A DNA stretch of 64,000 bases from Ruegeria arenilitoris (GTDB lineage Bacteria > Pseudomonadota > Alphaproteobacteria > Rhodobacterales > Rhodobacteraceae): the NCBI RefSeq assembly GCF_013032855.1, contig NZ_WQDA01000002.1, positions 310,001 through 374,000 of the forward strand. The letters are read 5' to 3'. Shown one piece after another: positions 17,805 to 27,952 of this stretch. The notes under the pieces were generated by a model, which was not told where the DNA came from, did not search any database, and was given only the letters and a program-made list of their open reading frames with translations. The translations under genes were made by a program, and so were the position numbers. The first letter of the stretch is position 1, and each line of letters starts with the position of its first letter.

Positions 17805-17853
17805 CCCGAAACTGCGACGAAATGCGCCTGCGCGCAGCCCGAAACTGCGACGA
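17805..17853. repeat. Two perfect 16-bp direct repeats, 33 bp apart
   Basis: CCCGAAACTGCGACGA occurs at 17805-17820 and again, identical, at 17838-17853. The 33-bp period is three helical turns, so both copies face the same side of the DNA. They sit between the HAD gene and a small membrane-protein gene starting at 17923. They may be tandem operator sites. Confidence 0.75.
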
Positions 17854-17922
17854 TCCGCGCATTCTGCAGCTGCAAAGTCGTTCCTACATCAGGCTCAGCG
17901 ACGAACAGAACTGGAGATTCCG

Positions 17923-18171
17923 ATGACCGCGATCGAGATGCCCGGCCGCCTGCCTTTTTGGCAGCGCCTGCTTTTTGCAATTCCCCTGTTTGGCTGGCTG
18001 GCCCGCGATGCGGCCAATGGCAAGCCCGAGGATCTCGGCTATACCGTTGCGGCGCTGGTCAGCATGTGGGGCTGTTCGGCCCTGTTGTTCGGCCTGCCGG
18101 GCCTGTATCTGCCGGCCGTGGCGATGGTGCCGGTGATGTTCCTGATTCTGGTCCTGATTTCACGCGGCTAG
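17923..18171 (+). CDS. Small membrane protein of unknown function
   Basis: 82 residues, with a cytoplasmic-looking head (MTAIEMPGRLPFWQRLLFAIPLFGW) and two hydrophobic segments near 40-60 and 60-80. I recognise no family with certainty. A ribosome site (GGAGA) precedes the ATG by 7 nt, and coding character (GC-rich third positions) is good, so it appears real. The two 16-bp direct repeats upstream may control it. Confidence 0.65.
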   Translation: MTAIEMPGRLPFWQRLLFAIPLFGWLARDAANGKPEDLGYTVAALVSMWGCSALLFGLPGLYLPAVAMVPVMFLILVLISRG

Positions 18172-18245
18172 ACCACGGGACAGGATGTCACTTGGCGCAG
18201 GCCCTAGAACCGCACTAGGGTCCGCTGGCAACGGAGAGTGACGCG

Positions 18246-19442
18246 ATGACCGACAGTTGTGACATCCTGATTTCCGGCGGCGGCATCGCCGGGTTGACCG
18301 CGGCGGCCGTATTCGGCGCCGCAGGGTTCGACGTGATCTGCGTGGACCCGACCCCGCCCGTCACCGACCGCGACGCCGACGGGTCCGACCTGCGCACCAC
18401 TGCGTTTCTGCAACCGGCGCACGGCCTACTGCAGCACTGCGGGTTGTGGGACCGGCTGGAACCCCATGCCGCGCCGCTGCAGATCATGCGCATCGTGGAC
18501 GCTGGCGGCGATACCCCCGAGCCGCGCGTGGTGCGCGATTTCAACGCCGCCGATATCTCGGATCAACCCTTTGGCTGGAACCTGCCCAATTGGCTGCTGC
18601 GGCGCGAGATGGTCGCCCGGCTGCACGAACTGCCGAATGTCGATTTCCGCCCCGGCACCGGCACCGTCAGCCTGTTCACCCGCACCGCCGAGGCGCGTGT
18701 GGGCCTGTCGGACGGCACGCGCATCCGCACCAAGCTGGTGATCGCCGCCGACGGCCGCAACTCGCCCATGCGCGAGGCTGCGGGGATCAAGGTCCACACC
18801 ACACGATACGGGCAAAAGGCACTGGCCTTTGCGGTGACGCATCCGATCGCCCATGAAAACGTCTCGACCGAGATCCACCGGTCCGGCGGGCCGTTCACTC
18901 TGGTCCCCCTGCCCGACTGGCAGGGCCAGCCCTCGTCGGCGATCGTGTGGATGGAGCGCGGCCCGCGCGCGGTCGAATTGCTGAACCTGCCCGAGGCCGA
19001 GTTCGAGGCCGCGATGACCGAGCGGTCCTGCGGCCTGTTCGGACCGCTGAATCTGGCCTCGCGCCGGACAATCTGGCCGATCATCAGCCAATCGGCCGAG
19101 CGCCTGTCGGCCCAGCGCGTGGCCCTGATGGCCGAGGCCGCCCATGTGGTGCCCCCGATCGGCGCGCAGGGGCTGAACATGTCACTGGGGGATCTGCGCA
19201 GCCTTCTGGACCTGGCCCAGACCCGGCCCGACGGTCTGGGAGATGCCCAGATGCTCGAGGCCTATCACAAGGCCCGCCATGCCGAGATCGAACTGCGCGT
19301 CAAGGGGATCGACCTGCTGAACCGCGCCTCGATGGTCGAGGCACGGCCGTTGCGCGATGCGCGCGCTGCCGGGCTGAACGCGCTTTATTCGATGCCGGTG
19401 GTGCGCAAGACGTTGATGCAGATGGGCCTCGGCGTGCGCTGA
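18246..19442 (+). CDS. UbiH/UbiF-family FAD-dependent hydroxylase
   Basis: 398-residue flavoprotein monooxygenase of the ubiquinone-biosynthesis hydroxylase group. Visible are the dinucleotide-binding ILISGGGIAGLTAA at the N-terminus, the DG motif VIAADGRNSPMREAAG, and the second FAD motif AEAAHVVPPIGAQGLNMSLGDLRSL, where AAH replaces the more common GDAAH. In aerobic bacteria these enzymes hydroxylate the benzoquinone ring of ubiquinone precursors; which position this one attacks is not clear. It may share a transcript with the small membrane protein 74 bp upstream. Confidence 0.9.
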   Translation: MTDSCDILISGGGIAGLTAAAVFGAAGFDVICVDPTPPVTDRDADGSDLRTTAFLQPAHGLLQHCGLWDRLEPHAAPLQIMRIVDAGGDTPEPRVVRDFNAADISDQPFGWNLPNWLLRREMVARLHELPNVDFRPGTGTVSLFTRTAEARVGLSDGTRIRTKLVIAADGRNSPMREAAGIKVHTTRYGQKALAFAVTHPIAHENVSTEIHRSGGPFTLVPLPDWQGQPSSAIVWMERGPRAVELLNLPEAEFEAAMTERSCGLFGPLNLASRRTIWPIISQSAERLSAQRVALMAEAAHVVPPIGAQGLNMSLGDLRSLLDLAQTRPDGLGDAQMLEAYHKARHAEIELRVKGIDLLNRASMVEARPLRDARAAGLNALYSMPVVRKTLMQMGLGVR

Positions 19443-19455
19443 GGCCCGTACCGGC

Positions 19456-20583
19456 CTACAGCACCTGATCCAGAACCCGCTTCAGCCGGGCCACCGTTCC
19501 GTCGACATCATACAGCTTGTCCAACCCGAACAGGCCCAGGCGAAAGGTGCTGAACCCTTCGGGCTCGTCACATTGCAGCGGCACGCCGGCGGCAATCTGC
19601 ATGCCTAGCGCGGCGAATTTCTTGCCGTTCTGCACCTCGGGGTCGTCGATATAGCTGACCACAACCCCCGGCGCGCCAAAGCCTTCGGCCGCGACCGAAA
19701 CGACCCCCTTGTCGCGCAGCATCGCCCGCACCGCATTTCCCAGCCGCCATTGCGCATCGCGCAACTTTTCGAACCCATAGTCCCGGGTCTCCTGCATCGT
19801 ATCGCGGAACGCCCGCAGCGCATCGGTGGGCATGGTGGCGTGATAGGCATGGCCGCCGCCCTCATAGGCCTGCATGATCTGGCGCCATTTCTTCAAGTCC
19901 AGCGCGAAACTGTCCGAGGTGGTCTCGGCCAGCCGCGCTTCGGCGCGGTCGGACAGCATGACCAGGCCGGCGCAGGGCGAGGCGCTCCAACCCTTTTGCG
20001 GGGCCGAGATCAGAACGTCCACGCCGGTGGCCTTCATGTCGATCCAGGCACAGCCCGAGGCGATGCAGTCGAGCACCATCAACGCGCCGACCTCGTGCGC
20101 GGCAGCGGCCATCGCGGTGACATAGTCATCCGGCAGAATGACCCCGGCCGAGGTTTCCACATGCGGCGCAAACACCACGCTGGGTCGCTGGCTGCGAATG
20201 GTTTCGACCACCTCGTCGATCGGCGCCGGCGCAAAGGGCGACGGGCTGGAATTCCCCGTTTGACGAGCCTTCAAAACGGTGGCCGAGGCCGTCAGCCCCC
20301 CGGTTTCGATGATCTGGCTCCAACGATACGAAAACCAGCCGTTGCGTACCACCAGCACGTTGGCGCCGCGGGCGAACTGTCGGGCCACGGCCTCCATCGC
20401 ATAAGTTCCGCCGCCCGGCACCACGGCCACGCCGTCCGCACCATAGACCTCACGCAGCATCCCTGAGATGTCGCGCATCACCCGCTGGAACGCTTGCGAC
20501 ATGTGATTGAGCGAGCGGTCGGTGAACACGACCGAGAATTCTTCGAGCCCGTCCGGATCGACTGTAGTCAACAATGCAGGCAT
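19456..20583 (-). CDS. Class V PLP-dependent aminotransferase (alanine-glyoxylate type)
   Basis: 375-residue aminotransferase of the serine/alanine-glyoxylate group. The cofactor lysine is in ISAPQKGWSASPCAGLVML; the VVPGGGTYAMEAVARQF and HVETSAGVILPDDY blocks also match. ATG at 20583 has a strong AAGGAGA site; a frame extension of 21 codons upstream is not needed. It is divergent from a GntR/UTRA regulator, with a palindrome between them, so it is likely induced by an amino acid or its relative. The substrate cannot be named from sequence alone. Confidence 0.87.
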   Translation of the reverse strand: MPALLTTVDPDGLEEFSVVFTDRSLNHMSQAFQRVMRDISGMLREVYGADGVAVVPGGGTYAMEAVARQFARGANVLVVRNGWFSYRWSQIIETGGLTASATVLKARQTGNSSPSPFAPAPIDEVVETIRSQRPSVVFAPHVETSAGVILPDDYVTAMAAAAHEVGALMVLDCIASGCAWIDMKATGVDVLISAPQKGWSASPCAGLVMLSDRAEARLAETTSDSFALDLKKWRQIMQAYEGGGHAYHATMPTDALRAFRDTMQETRDYGFEKLRDAQWRLGNAVRAMLRDKGVVSVAAEGFGAPGVVVSYIDDPEVQNGKKFAALGMQIAAGVPLQCDEPEGFSTFRLGLFGLDKLYDVDGTVARLKRVLDQVL

Positions 20584-20721
20584 GTTGTCTCCTTTTCTGG
20601 GTTGCTCACTTTCTGAAGGCTTTGCATCTGTTGGTAAAGTGCTCATTGACCCTCATGCGCTCCCCCTAAGTCAACGGTCAGAAGCTCGGCTGCACACCCG
20701 TCTCAGCAGCCTGATAGGCCG

Positions 20722-20735
20722 AATTGACGCCAATT
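20722..20735. promoter_or_regulatory. AATTG-N4-CAATT palindrome, candidate GntR operator
   Basis: AATTGACGCCAATT is a perfect 5-bp inverted repeat with a 4-bp centre, 80 bp before the gntR start and 139 bp before the aminotransferase start. Its position between divergent genes suggests a regulator site, but the assignment is not tested. Confidence 0.4.
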
Positions 20736-20814
20736 AGTGTCACCTCTCTCTTTACACCTTGACGTGTTTCTGAACAGATACGCACATCTTGAGCTTGAAA
20801 GGATATTTTAGACC

Positions 20815-21516
20815 GTGAACGTTCAAAAGCGGATCAGTTTTCAATTCGTTCGGGACGAAGTGAAGCGGCGGATCGAGACACGGGTCTGGCCCCAAGGTTC
20901 CTTGCTGCCGACCGAAACCCAGCTTGCCGAAGAGTTCAACTGCGCGCGCGCAACCGTCAACCGTGCGCTGCGCGAACTGGCAGAGCAAGGGTTCGTCGAG
21001 CGCAAGCGCAAGAGCGGAACGCGGGTCAAGAAATCACCCAGCAAACAGGCCAAGCTGGAACTGTCGCTGGCCCGTCAGATCGTCGAAGACCAGAACCAGA
21101 CCTACCGCTATGCCCTGGTCGAGCGCAGCATCGACAAGAGCCCGGGCTGGCTCAGCTCGCAACTGGGTCTGCCGCCGCAATCGCAGATCCTGCATCTGGT
21201 GTGCATGCACTATGCCGACAACCGCCCGTTTCAGCACGAAGAACGCTGGATCAACATTTCGACCGTCCCCGAGGTTGAAGATGCCAATCTGGAAGAAGTC
21301 GGGCCGCATGAATGGCTGTTGAATGCGAACCCCTTCATTGACGCCGAGCTTGCACTCTACGCCATTTCCGCCGACAGCCACTTGGCAGATTATATGGGAA
21401 CGACGACCGGGGCCGCGATGATTCAGCTTGAGCGCACGACATGGAAAGACGGACAGCCGGTTTCGTTTGCCCGCCTGACCCACCATCCTGGCTATTGCAT
21501 CCGTACCCGCTACTGA
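20815..21516 (+). CDS. GntR-family regulator, HutC/UTRA type
   Basis: 233 residues: an N-terminal winged helix (PQGSLLPTETQLAEEFNCARATVNRALRELAEQGFVERKRKSGTRV) and a UTRA effector domain (about 80-230) with LQLERTTW-like signature seen as MIQLERTTWKDGQPVSFARLTHHPGY. The start is GTG at 20815, with GAAAGGAT upstream. UTRA regulators usually bind small organic acids, sugars or phosphonates. The divergent class V aminotransferase is the obvious target. Its 3' end is 3 bp from the end of the convergent lrp gene. Confidence 0.9.
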   Translation: MNVQKRISFQFVRDEVKRRIETRVWPQGSLLPTETQLAEEFNCARATVNRALRELAEQGFVERKRKSGTRVKKSPSKQAKLELSLARQIVEDQNQTYRYALVERSIDKSPGWLSSQLGLPPQSQILHLVCMHYADNRPFQHEERWINISTVPEVEDANLEEVGPHEWLLNANPFIDAELALYAISADSHLADYMGTTTGAAMIQLERTTWKDGQPVSFARLTHHPGYCIRTRY

Positions 21517-21519
21517 CCG

Positions 21520-21978
21520 CTAGCCTATCGGCCCGGGCAGGCGTTCTTCGCTCAGCAGTACATTTGCTTCGACGTCCCCGGCCCCCGGCAGGGTCATGAT
21601 ACGCCGACGCAGAACACGCTCGAAATCTGCCAGATCGCGTGCCACCACCCGCAGTCGGTAGTCATACAGGCCCAGTACGTGTTCCACGGTTTGGACTTCG
21701 GGAATGGCGCTAACGGCGCGTTCGAAATCCTCGAGGCTGACCTGGCCTTTGCGCGCCAGCTTGACGCCCAGAAATACTGTGACACCGAACCCCAGTGCCT
21801 CGGCGTTCAAGCGCAGCCTGCGCCCCTTGATGATGCCCGCCTGCTCCAGCCGCCGGATCCGGCGCCAGGTGGCAGGCTGCGACAGACCGAAACGCCGCCC
21901 CAGCGCACCTGCACTCTGCGTCGCGTCCTGAGCCAAAGCGCGCAGCAGTTTGCGGTCCAGTTCATCCAGTTCGATCAT
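21520..21978 (-). CDS. Lrp/AsnC-family regulator (second of a tandem pair)
   Basis: 152 residues: an N-terminal helix-turn-helix (LDELDRKLLRALAQDATQSAGALGRRFGLSQPATWRRIRRL) and a C-terminal RAM ligand domain (VLGLYDYRLRVVARDLADFERVLRRRIMTLPG). ATG at 21978 shares ATGA with the stop of the upstream lrp gene, so the two are translationally coupled. The frame extends upstream but only into the other gene. It is likely to form hetero-octamers with, or act alongside, its partner, and to respond to an amino acid, possibly a branched-chain one given ilvC next door. Confidence 0.88.
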   Translation of the reverse strand: MIELDELDRKLLRALAQDATQSAGALGRRFGLSQPATWRRIRRLEQAGIIKGRRLRLNAEALGFGVTVFLGVKLARKGQVSLEDFERAVSAIPEVQTVEHVLGLYDYRLRVVARDLADFERVLRRRIMTLPGAGDVEANVLLSEERLPGPIG

Positions 21979-22430
21979 ACCGGCAGCACCTCGTCCCGCT
22001 TGACCCGCGCGATGTGCATCAGGGCCTCGATATCGGCGATATGCGGCAGGGTCAGGATACGATCGCGATAGACCTGCTGATAATGCGCCATGTCCCGCGC
22101 GATGACGGACAGGCGGACATCCACCCGCCCCAGAAAGGTCTGGATCTCGATCACCTCGGGCACTTTGCGGGCGGCTTCGGTGAATTCGTCGAATGCGCGC
22201 GGCTGGGTTTTGTCCAGCGTCACCCGCAGCGACACCTCGACCGCATAGCCCATGGCGGACCAGTCGATCACGGCCTCCTGTCCCTGAATAATCCCGGCGG
22301 CCTGCATCTTCTCGATCCGGCGCCAGCACACGCCATTGCTGATCCGGCACCGCTCGGCCAGCTCGGCGGTGCTCAGGCTTGGGTCAGCCTGAAAATGGCG
22401 CAGGATACGGCGGTCGATGTCGTCAAGCAT
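21975..22430 (-). CDS. Lrp/AsnC-family regulator (first of a tandem pair)
   Basis: 151 residues with the Lrp layout: helix-turn-helix MLDDIDRRILRHFQADPSLSTAELAERCRISNGVCWRRIEKM, then a RAM domain (FLGRVDVRLSVIARDMAHYQQVYRDRILTLPHIADIEA). It differs clearly from its partner, so the pair is not a recent duplication. It is divergent from ilvC, with a perfect AAGAAT-T-ATTCTT dyad in the gap 26 bp before its start. Confidence 0.9.
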   Translation of the reverse strand: MLDDIDRRILRHFQADPSLSTAELAERCRISNGVCWRRIEKMQAAGIIQGQEAVIDWSAMGYAVEVSLRVTLDKTQPRAFDEFTEAARKVPEVIEIQTFLGRVDVRLSVIARDMAHYQQVYRDRILTLPHIADIEALMHIARVKRDEVLPV

Positions 22431-22432
22431 GA

Positions 22433-23584
<1,152 letters not shown>

Positions 23585-23605
23585 GCCTTAACGGCTTGGA
23601 CCCAA

Positions 23606-23630
23606 GGGCGGCCCCGGTGGCCGCCCTTTT
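23606..23630 (+). terminator. Terminator after ilvC
   Basis: GGGCGGCC (23606-23613) pairs perfectly with GGCCGCCC (23619-23626) around a 5-nt loop, followed by TTTT. Confidence 0.85.
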
Positions 23631-23638
23631 CATACAGA

Positions 23639-24559
23639 ATGGATGAACGGCCAGCGATGGTGCCTCAACCCAACATAAGCGACTGGAGCGGCGTCATTGC
23701 CCTCGGCCTGATCTGGGGCGGGACCTTCATGGTCGTCGCGATGGCGTTGGAAGGCTATGGCCCGATCACGGTGGCCACGGCGCGGACGACGCTGGGCGCG
23801 GTGATGCTGCTGGCCTTGATGGGGCTGTCCGGGCGGCGCATCCCCAGCCTGACACCAAGTCTGGCTTGGTCGGTAATCCTGATCGGTATCCTGTCCACCG
23901 CACTGCCTTTCGTACTGCTCAGCTGGGGGCAGCAATATGTACCCTCGGCCTTTGCCGGGTTGTCCATGGCCGCAATTCCGCTGATGGTGCTGCCGCTGGC
24001 GCATTTCTTTTCGGATGAACCGCTGAATGCACGCCGCTTCGTCGGGGTATCGCTGGGCTTTGCCGGCGCGCTGGTTCTGATCGGTCCGGGGCTGGCGCAA
24101 CTGGGCAGCGGGGCCGAGCCGCTGGCACAGCTGGCCTGCATCGGGGCGGCGTTCTGCTATTCGGTGGCGTCGATCCTGACCCGGCGCTGCCCGCCGATCG
24201 ACCCGGTGGTACTGGCCGCACTGACATTGGTGGTGGGCGCGGTGATCCTGCTGCCGATCATGTTGACGACCGAGGGCGTGCCCGCCCCGCAGGGTCTGCG
24301 CCCAACCCTTGCCTTGATCGTGCTGGGACTTGTGCCAACGGCCTTTGCGACGTTGCTGCGGGTGTCGATCATTCGCAGCGCCGGGTCGGTCTTCATGACG
24401 CTGGTGAACTATCAGGTGCCGGTCTGGTCGATGATCTTCGGCGCATGGATCCTGTCCGAGGCGCTGCCGCTGCGGTTCTACATCGCGCTGGCGCTGATCC
24501 TGACCGGAATGGCGATTAGCCAATGGTTCAGTTTGCGCAGGATGCTGTTGGGCTACTGA
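23639..24559 (+). CDS. EamA/DMT-family transporter
   Basis: 306-residue inner-membrane protein with ten helices in two EamA repeats (about 17-150 and 165-300), family of drug/metabolite transporters. Marks are [29 protein letters not shown] in repeat 1 and the PxxW-like [13 protein letters not shown] in repeat 2. The substrate cannot be deduced. A second in-frame ATG at 23657 is possible. Its end overlaps the convergent glmM by 7 bp. Confidence 0.87.
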   Translation: MDERPAMVPQPNISDWSGVIALGLIWGGTFMVVAMALEGYGPITVATARTTLGAVMLLALMGLSGRRIPSLTPSLAWSVILIGILSTALPFVLLSWGQQYVPSAFAGLSMAAIPLMVLPLAHFFSDEPLNARRFVGVSLGFAGALVLIGPGLAQLGSGAEPLAQLACIGAAFCYSVASILTRRCPPIDPVVLAALTLVVGAVILLPIMLTTEGVPAPQGLRPTLALIVLGLVPTAFATLLRVSIIRSAGSVFMTLVNYQVPVWSMIFGAWILSEALPLRFYIALALILTGMAISQWFSLRRMLLGY

Positions 24560-25899
24560 CGCGCGGCGGCTTCGACCTCGGCCACGATCCCATCGACGAC
24601 CTGTGCCAAAAGGGCGTCGTCCTCGCATTCCGCCATCACACGGATCAGGGGCTCGGTCCCCGACTTGCGGATCAGCAGCCGCCCCTGCCCGTTCAGCCGC
24701 GCCTCGGCATCGGCGATCGCGGCCTTGACCGTCTCCGCTTCCAGCGGGGCCTGACCTTCGCCGTATCGTACGTTCTTCAGCAGTTGCGGCACCGTCTCGA
24801 ACTGTTGCGCCAGATCCGAGGCTTTGCGCCCCGAATTCACCATCTCGGCCAGGAAATGCAGCCCCGCCATCAGGCCATCACCCGTGGTGGCATAGTCGCT
24901 CATGACGATATGGCCGGATTGCTCACCGCCAAGGTTGAACCCGCCTTCCCGCATACGCTCGACCACATAGCGGTCACCGACCGCCGTCCGTTCCAGCCGC
25001 AGCCCGCGCGCGCCCAGAAACCGTTCCAGACCCAGGTTCGACATGACGGTCGCAACAAGCGCGCCGCCTTTCAGCCGTTCGGAAGTGGCCCAGGCGGTAG
25101 CCAGAAGGGCCATGAGTTGATCACCATCGGCGACCTGCCCGGTCTCATCCACGATCACCACCCGGTCGGCATCGCCGTCGAGGCAGATGCCCACATCCGC
25201 CCCATGCGCCACGACGGCCTCGGCCGCCACGCGCGGCTGGGTCGAGCCGCAACCCAGGTTGATGTTCTTGCCGTTGGGTGCCGTTCCCACCGGGATCACC
25301 TCGGCCCCCAGCTCCCACAGGACCTCGGGCGCGGTGCGGTGCGCGGCGCCGTTGGCGCAGTCGATCACCACCTTGAGGCCATCCAGACGCAGCTCGCGCG
25401 GCAGAGATGACTTGACCCGCTCGCCATAGCGGAACCGCGCGTCATCGACGCGCCGGGCGCGCCCGATATTCTGCGCCTGCGCGGGTTTGACCCCCTCTTC
25501 GATCAGCTGTTCGATTTCAAGTTCGGCCTGATCGGACAGTTTGAACCCATCGGGGCCAAAGAACTTGATCCCGTTGTCCTCGGCCGGGTTGTGGCTGGCC
25601 GAGATCATTACACCCAGATCGGCCCGCATCGACCGGGTCATCAGCCCGACTGCCGGTGTCGGCACCGGCCCCAGCAGCAGCACGTTCATGCCGGTCGACG
25701 TCAGACCCGCCGTCAGCGCGTTCTCCAGCATATAGCCCGACAGGCGCGTATCCTTGCCGATCACCACCCGGTGAACGCCCGAGCCATCCCGGCGGAAGTA
25801 CCGCCCCACCGCCGCGCCGATCCGCAACGCCATCTCGGCCGTCATCGGATAGGTGTTGGCGGTGCCCCGCACCCCGTCGGTTCCGAACAGCTTGCGCAT
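24553..25899 (-). CDS. glmM: Phosphoglucosamine mutase
   Basis: Converts glucosamine-6-phosphate to glucosamine-1-phosphate for UDP-GlcNAc, needed for peptidoglycan and LPS. 448 residues, standard length. The active-site serine is Ser102 in [20 protein letters not shown], the Mg-binding loop is DGDADRV, and the C-terminal phosphate loop is [15 protein letters not shown]. The start at 25899 gives [15 protein letters not shown]; an 18-codon upstream extension overlaps folP and is rejected. It lies just downstream of folP in the same direction, with a small overlap-free gap of 35 bp. Confidence 0.97.
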   Translation of the reverse strand: MRKLFGTDGVRGTANTYPMTAEMALRIGAAVGRYFRRDGSGVHRVVIGKDTRLSGYMLENALTAGLTSTGMNVLLLGPVPTPAVGLMTRSMRADLGVMISASHNPAEDNGIKFFGPDGFKLSDQAELEIEQLIEEGVKPAQAQNIGRARRVDDARFRYGERVKSSLPRELRLDGLKVVIDCANGAAHRTAPEVLWELGAEVIPVGTAPNGKNINLGCGSTQPRVAAEAVVAHGADVGICLDGDADRVVIVDETGQVADGDQLMALLATAWATSERLKGGALVATVMSNLGLERFLGARGLRLERTAVGDRYVVERMREGGFNLGGEQSGHIVMSDYATTGDGLMAGLHFLAEMVNSGRKASDLAQQFETVPQLLKNVRYGEGQAPLEAETVKAAIADAEARLNGQGRLLIRKSGTEPLIRVMAECEDDALLAQVVDGIVAEVEAAARQ

Positions 25900-25934
25900 A
25901 CCTGCTACTCCACAAAGTCCTGCCTGCGACCCGA

Positions 25935-26933
25935 TTACCGGACAGCGGCCCACAGGCGCAAGGCCTGAGAGGTCTCGGCCACGTCATGCACCCGGATGAT
26001 CTGCACACCTTGCGACAATCCTGCCAACGCAACGGCGATTGATCCCGGCGCGCGGGCATCCTTGCGCGGTTCCGCGCCGATCCGGCCGATGAAGCCCTTG
26101 CGTGACACACCCAGCAGGATCGGGCAACCCAACCCGTGAAACAGGCTGAGATTGCGCAGCAAGGTCAGGTTGTGGTCCTCGGTCTTGCCGAAACCGATGC
26201 CTGGATCAACGATGATCCGGCCCCGATCCAGCCCGAGGCCTTCCAGCCGGGCCACCTGCCCGGACAGGAAATCGTAGACGTCCAGCAGAACGTCGTTATA
26301 GGTCGGGTTGTCCTGCATCGTGGCCGGGTCGCCCTGCATGTGCATAACGCAGACCGGCGCATTGATTTCAGCGCAGAAAGCCCCAAGCGCGGGATCGAAG
26401 GTAAAGCCTGAAACATCGTTGATCAGCCCTGCCCCGGCCTCGACTGCGGCCCTGGCCACGGCGGATTTGCGCGTGTCGATCGAGATCAGCGCCGGTGTCT
26501 CAGCCCGGATCGCGCGGATCAAGGGCTGGGTGCGGGCGATCTCTTCGTCCTCGGGCACAAAATCCGCACCGGGGCGAGTGGATTCACCACCGATGTCCAG
26601 AATGGTCGCACCGTGCGCGACCATTTCCCGGGCTTCTTCACACGCGGCGTCGGGGGTGTTGTGCTTGCCACCGTCGGAAAAGCTGTCGGGCGTGGCGTTC
26701 AGAATGCCCATGATCTGCGGCTGCGCCATATCCAGTCCGGCAATCGCGGCGCGCGGTTGCGTCAGGCGGTCCAGCCACGTTTCAGGGATATCGGCAGCCG
26801 CAACAATCCGGGGTGCCGCGTCACGCTGCAGACATTCGGCATGGGTGAACCACAGGTCCTGCCCCGCCAGCAGCAAGGCCCCGTCCGGGCGCGCAGGCCC
26901 GTGTTGCACCAATGGGCGATAGTAGCTGGTCAC
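25935..26933 (-). CDS. folP: Dihydropteroate synthase
   Basis: Joins p-aminobenzoate to dihydropterin pyrophosphate in folate synthesis; the sulfonamide target. 332 residues. Key blocks are [49 protein letters not shown] and GVSRKGFIG. The N-terminal ~70 residues precede the usual start of the TIM barrel and make it longer than most homologues (~280). The start codon is GTG, sharing GTGA with the folB stop, so folB and folP are coupled and glmM follows. Confidence 0.96.
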   Translation of the reverse strand: MTSYYRPLVQHGPARPDGALLLAGQDLWFTHAECLQRDAAPRIVAAADIPETWLDRLTQPRAAIAGLDMAQPQIMGILNATPDSFSDGGKHNTPDAACEEAREMVAHGATILDIGGESTRPGADFVPEDEEIARTQPLIRAIRAETPALISIDTRKSAVARAAVEAGAGLINDVSGFTFDPALGAFCAEINAPVCVMHMQGDPATMQDNPTYNDVLLDVYDFLSGQVARLEGLGLDRGRIIVDPGIGFGKTEDHNLTLLRNLSLFHGLGCPILLGVSRKGFIGRIGAEPRKDARAPGSIAVALAGLSQGVQIIRVHDVAETSQALRLWAAVR

Positions 26934-27850
26934 AGTTGCGCCTGCTCCACCGGAACCGCCCGAAGCGGCGTTTTGGGCGACTCGGGCAGTTCCCCGCCAA
27001 TGACCAGCATTTCGCTGGCCTCAAAGGTGGCGGCGAACCAGGCGGCCAAGGCCACCGCATCGGACGGCGCCGCCGAAGGCCCATCGACCGCATCCAGCAC
27101 GATCTTGGACGGTGCCCAGACACAGATCTGACCGTTCTTCATGGCCCAGTCCAGTTCGGTCCGGGTCGAGACGACGACGCAGCGATGATCACGCGCGGCC
27201 AGCACCCAAGCGTTCTGCTCGATCGCTAGCAGGTCGATCCGGCGCTGGGTCATGGCATGGCCGGTCTGCGGCACCGGCAGATCGGAGGCGCCCACGCAAA
27301 GAATCAGCGGTCGCTGCCGGTTTTCCAACTGGTCGATCCAGCCCGACAAATTTTTGGACTCAATCGCTGCGTTCGACAGAAAGACCAGCCGGGGATGTGG
27401 GCGCTCTTCTTCGATGACATCGTGATGGACGGCATCCTTGCCACGAACGATTTCGACGCCCAAAGCACCCGGACCGCGATCCAGTTTTTCAATGCGTACA
27501 AAAGCTCTTACCGCCTGAGGTTCAAGCAAGATCCGCTCAGCTATTCGATCCGCCAGCGTTTCGAGCAAGTTCAGACGCTCGGCTGCCAGTTCATAGGCGA
27601 TGGCCTCGGTCACCCGGTCATAGGACAGGATGCGATCGACATCATCGTCGATGTTTTCGGTCAGCGGACGCACTTCGACCACAATGTTGAAACAGATGCG
27701 CTGGGTGGTGCCCCGTTCGGCCTGAAAGGCGCCGATCTCGACCTCGACAATGTGGTCGCGCAACGAGATACGATCCAGCGGCCCGCGTGGCGCAGTCGCC
27801 TCGGACCGTTCGGACGGGTGCGCAAAGGCAAGGCGGATTTCAGTACTCAT
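26930..27850 (-). CDS. folB: Dihydroneopterin aldolase with an extra C-terminal domain
   Basis: 306 residues, about 2.5 times a normal FolB. Residues ~25-135 are the aldolase that cleaves dihydroneopterin (LRDHIVEVEIGAFQAERGTTQRICFNIVVEV, LLETLADRIAERIL, VRIEKLDRGPGALGVEI). Residues ~140-306 are unlike FolB. Their pattern (hydrophobic strand, helix with SGWIDQL, RPLILCVGASD, LLAIEQNAWVLAA, WAPSKIVLDA, PSDAVALAAWFAATFEASEML) resembles a small amino-acid-kinase domain with its glycine loops lost. That is a structural guess. ATG at 27850 is chosen; the next gene folP overlaps by 4 bp. Confidence 0.85.
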   Translation of the reverse strand: MSTEIRLAFAHPSERSEATAPRGPLDRISLRDHIVEVEIGAFQAERGTTQRICFNIVVEVRPLTENIDDDVDRILSYDRVTEAIAYELAAERLNLLETLADRIAERILLEPQAVRAFVRIEKLDRGPGALGVEIVRGKDAVHHDVIEEERPHPRLVFLSNAAIESKNLSGWIDQLENRQRPLILCVGASDLPVPQTGHAMTQRRIDLLAIEQNAWVLAARDHRCVVVSTRTELDWAMKNGQICVWAPSKIVLDAVDGPSAAPSDAVALAAWFAATFEASEMLVIGGELPESPKTPLRAVPVEQAQL

Positions 27851-27952
27851 GGCACGGGCCTTTTCGGGCAGCTTGGACAGGTTTGCCCAATTTAGTGGTT
27901 CCGCGCGGCTATAGCATTCAAGCAAACGCCATTCCAGCCGCCGAATGCGGCG

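Noticed and set aside
20650..20680. TGACC...GGTCA inverted pair before the aminotransferase gene
   Set aside because: The arms are short and far apart; likely chance.
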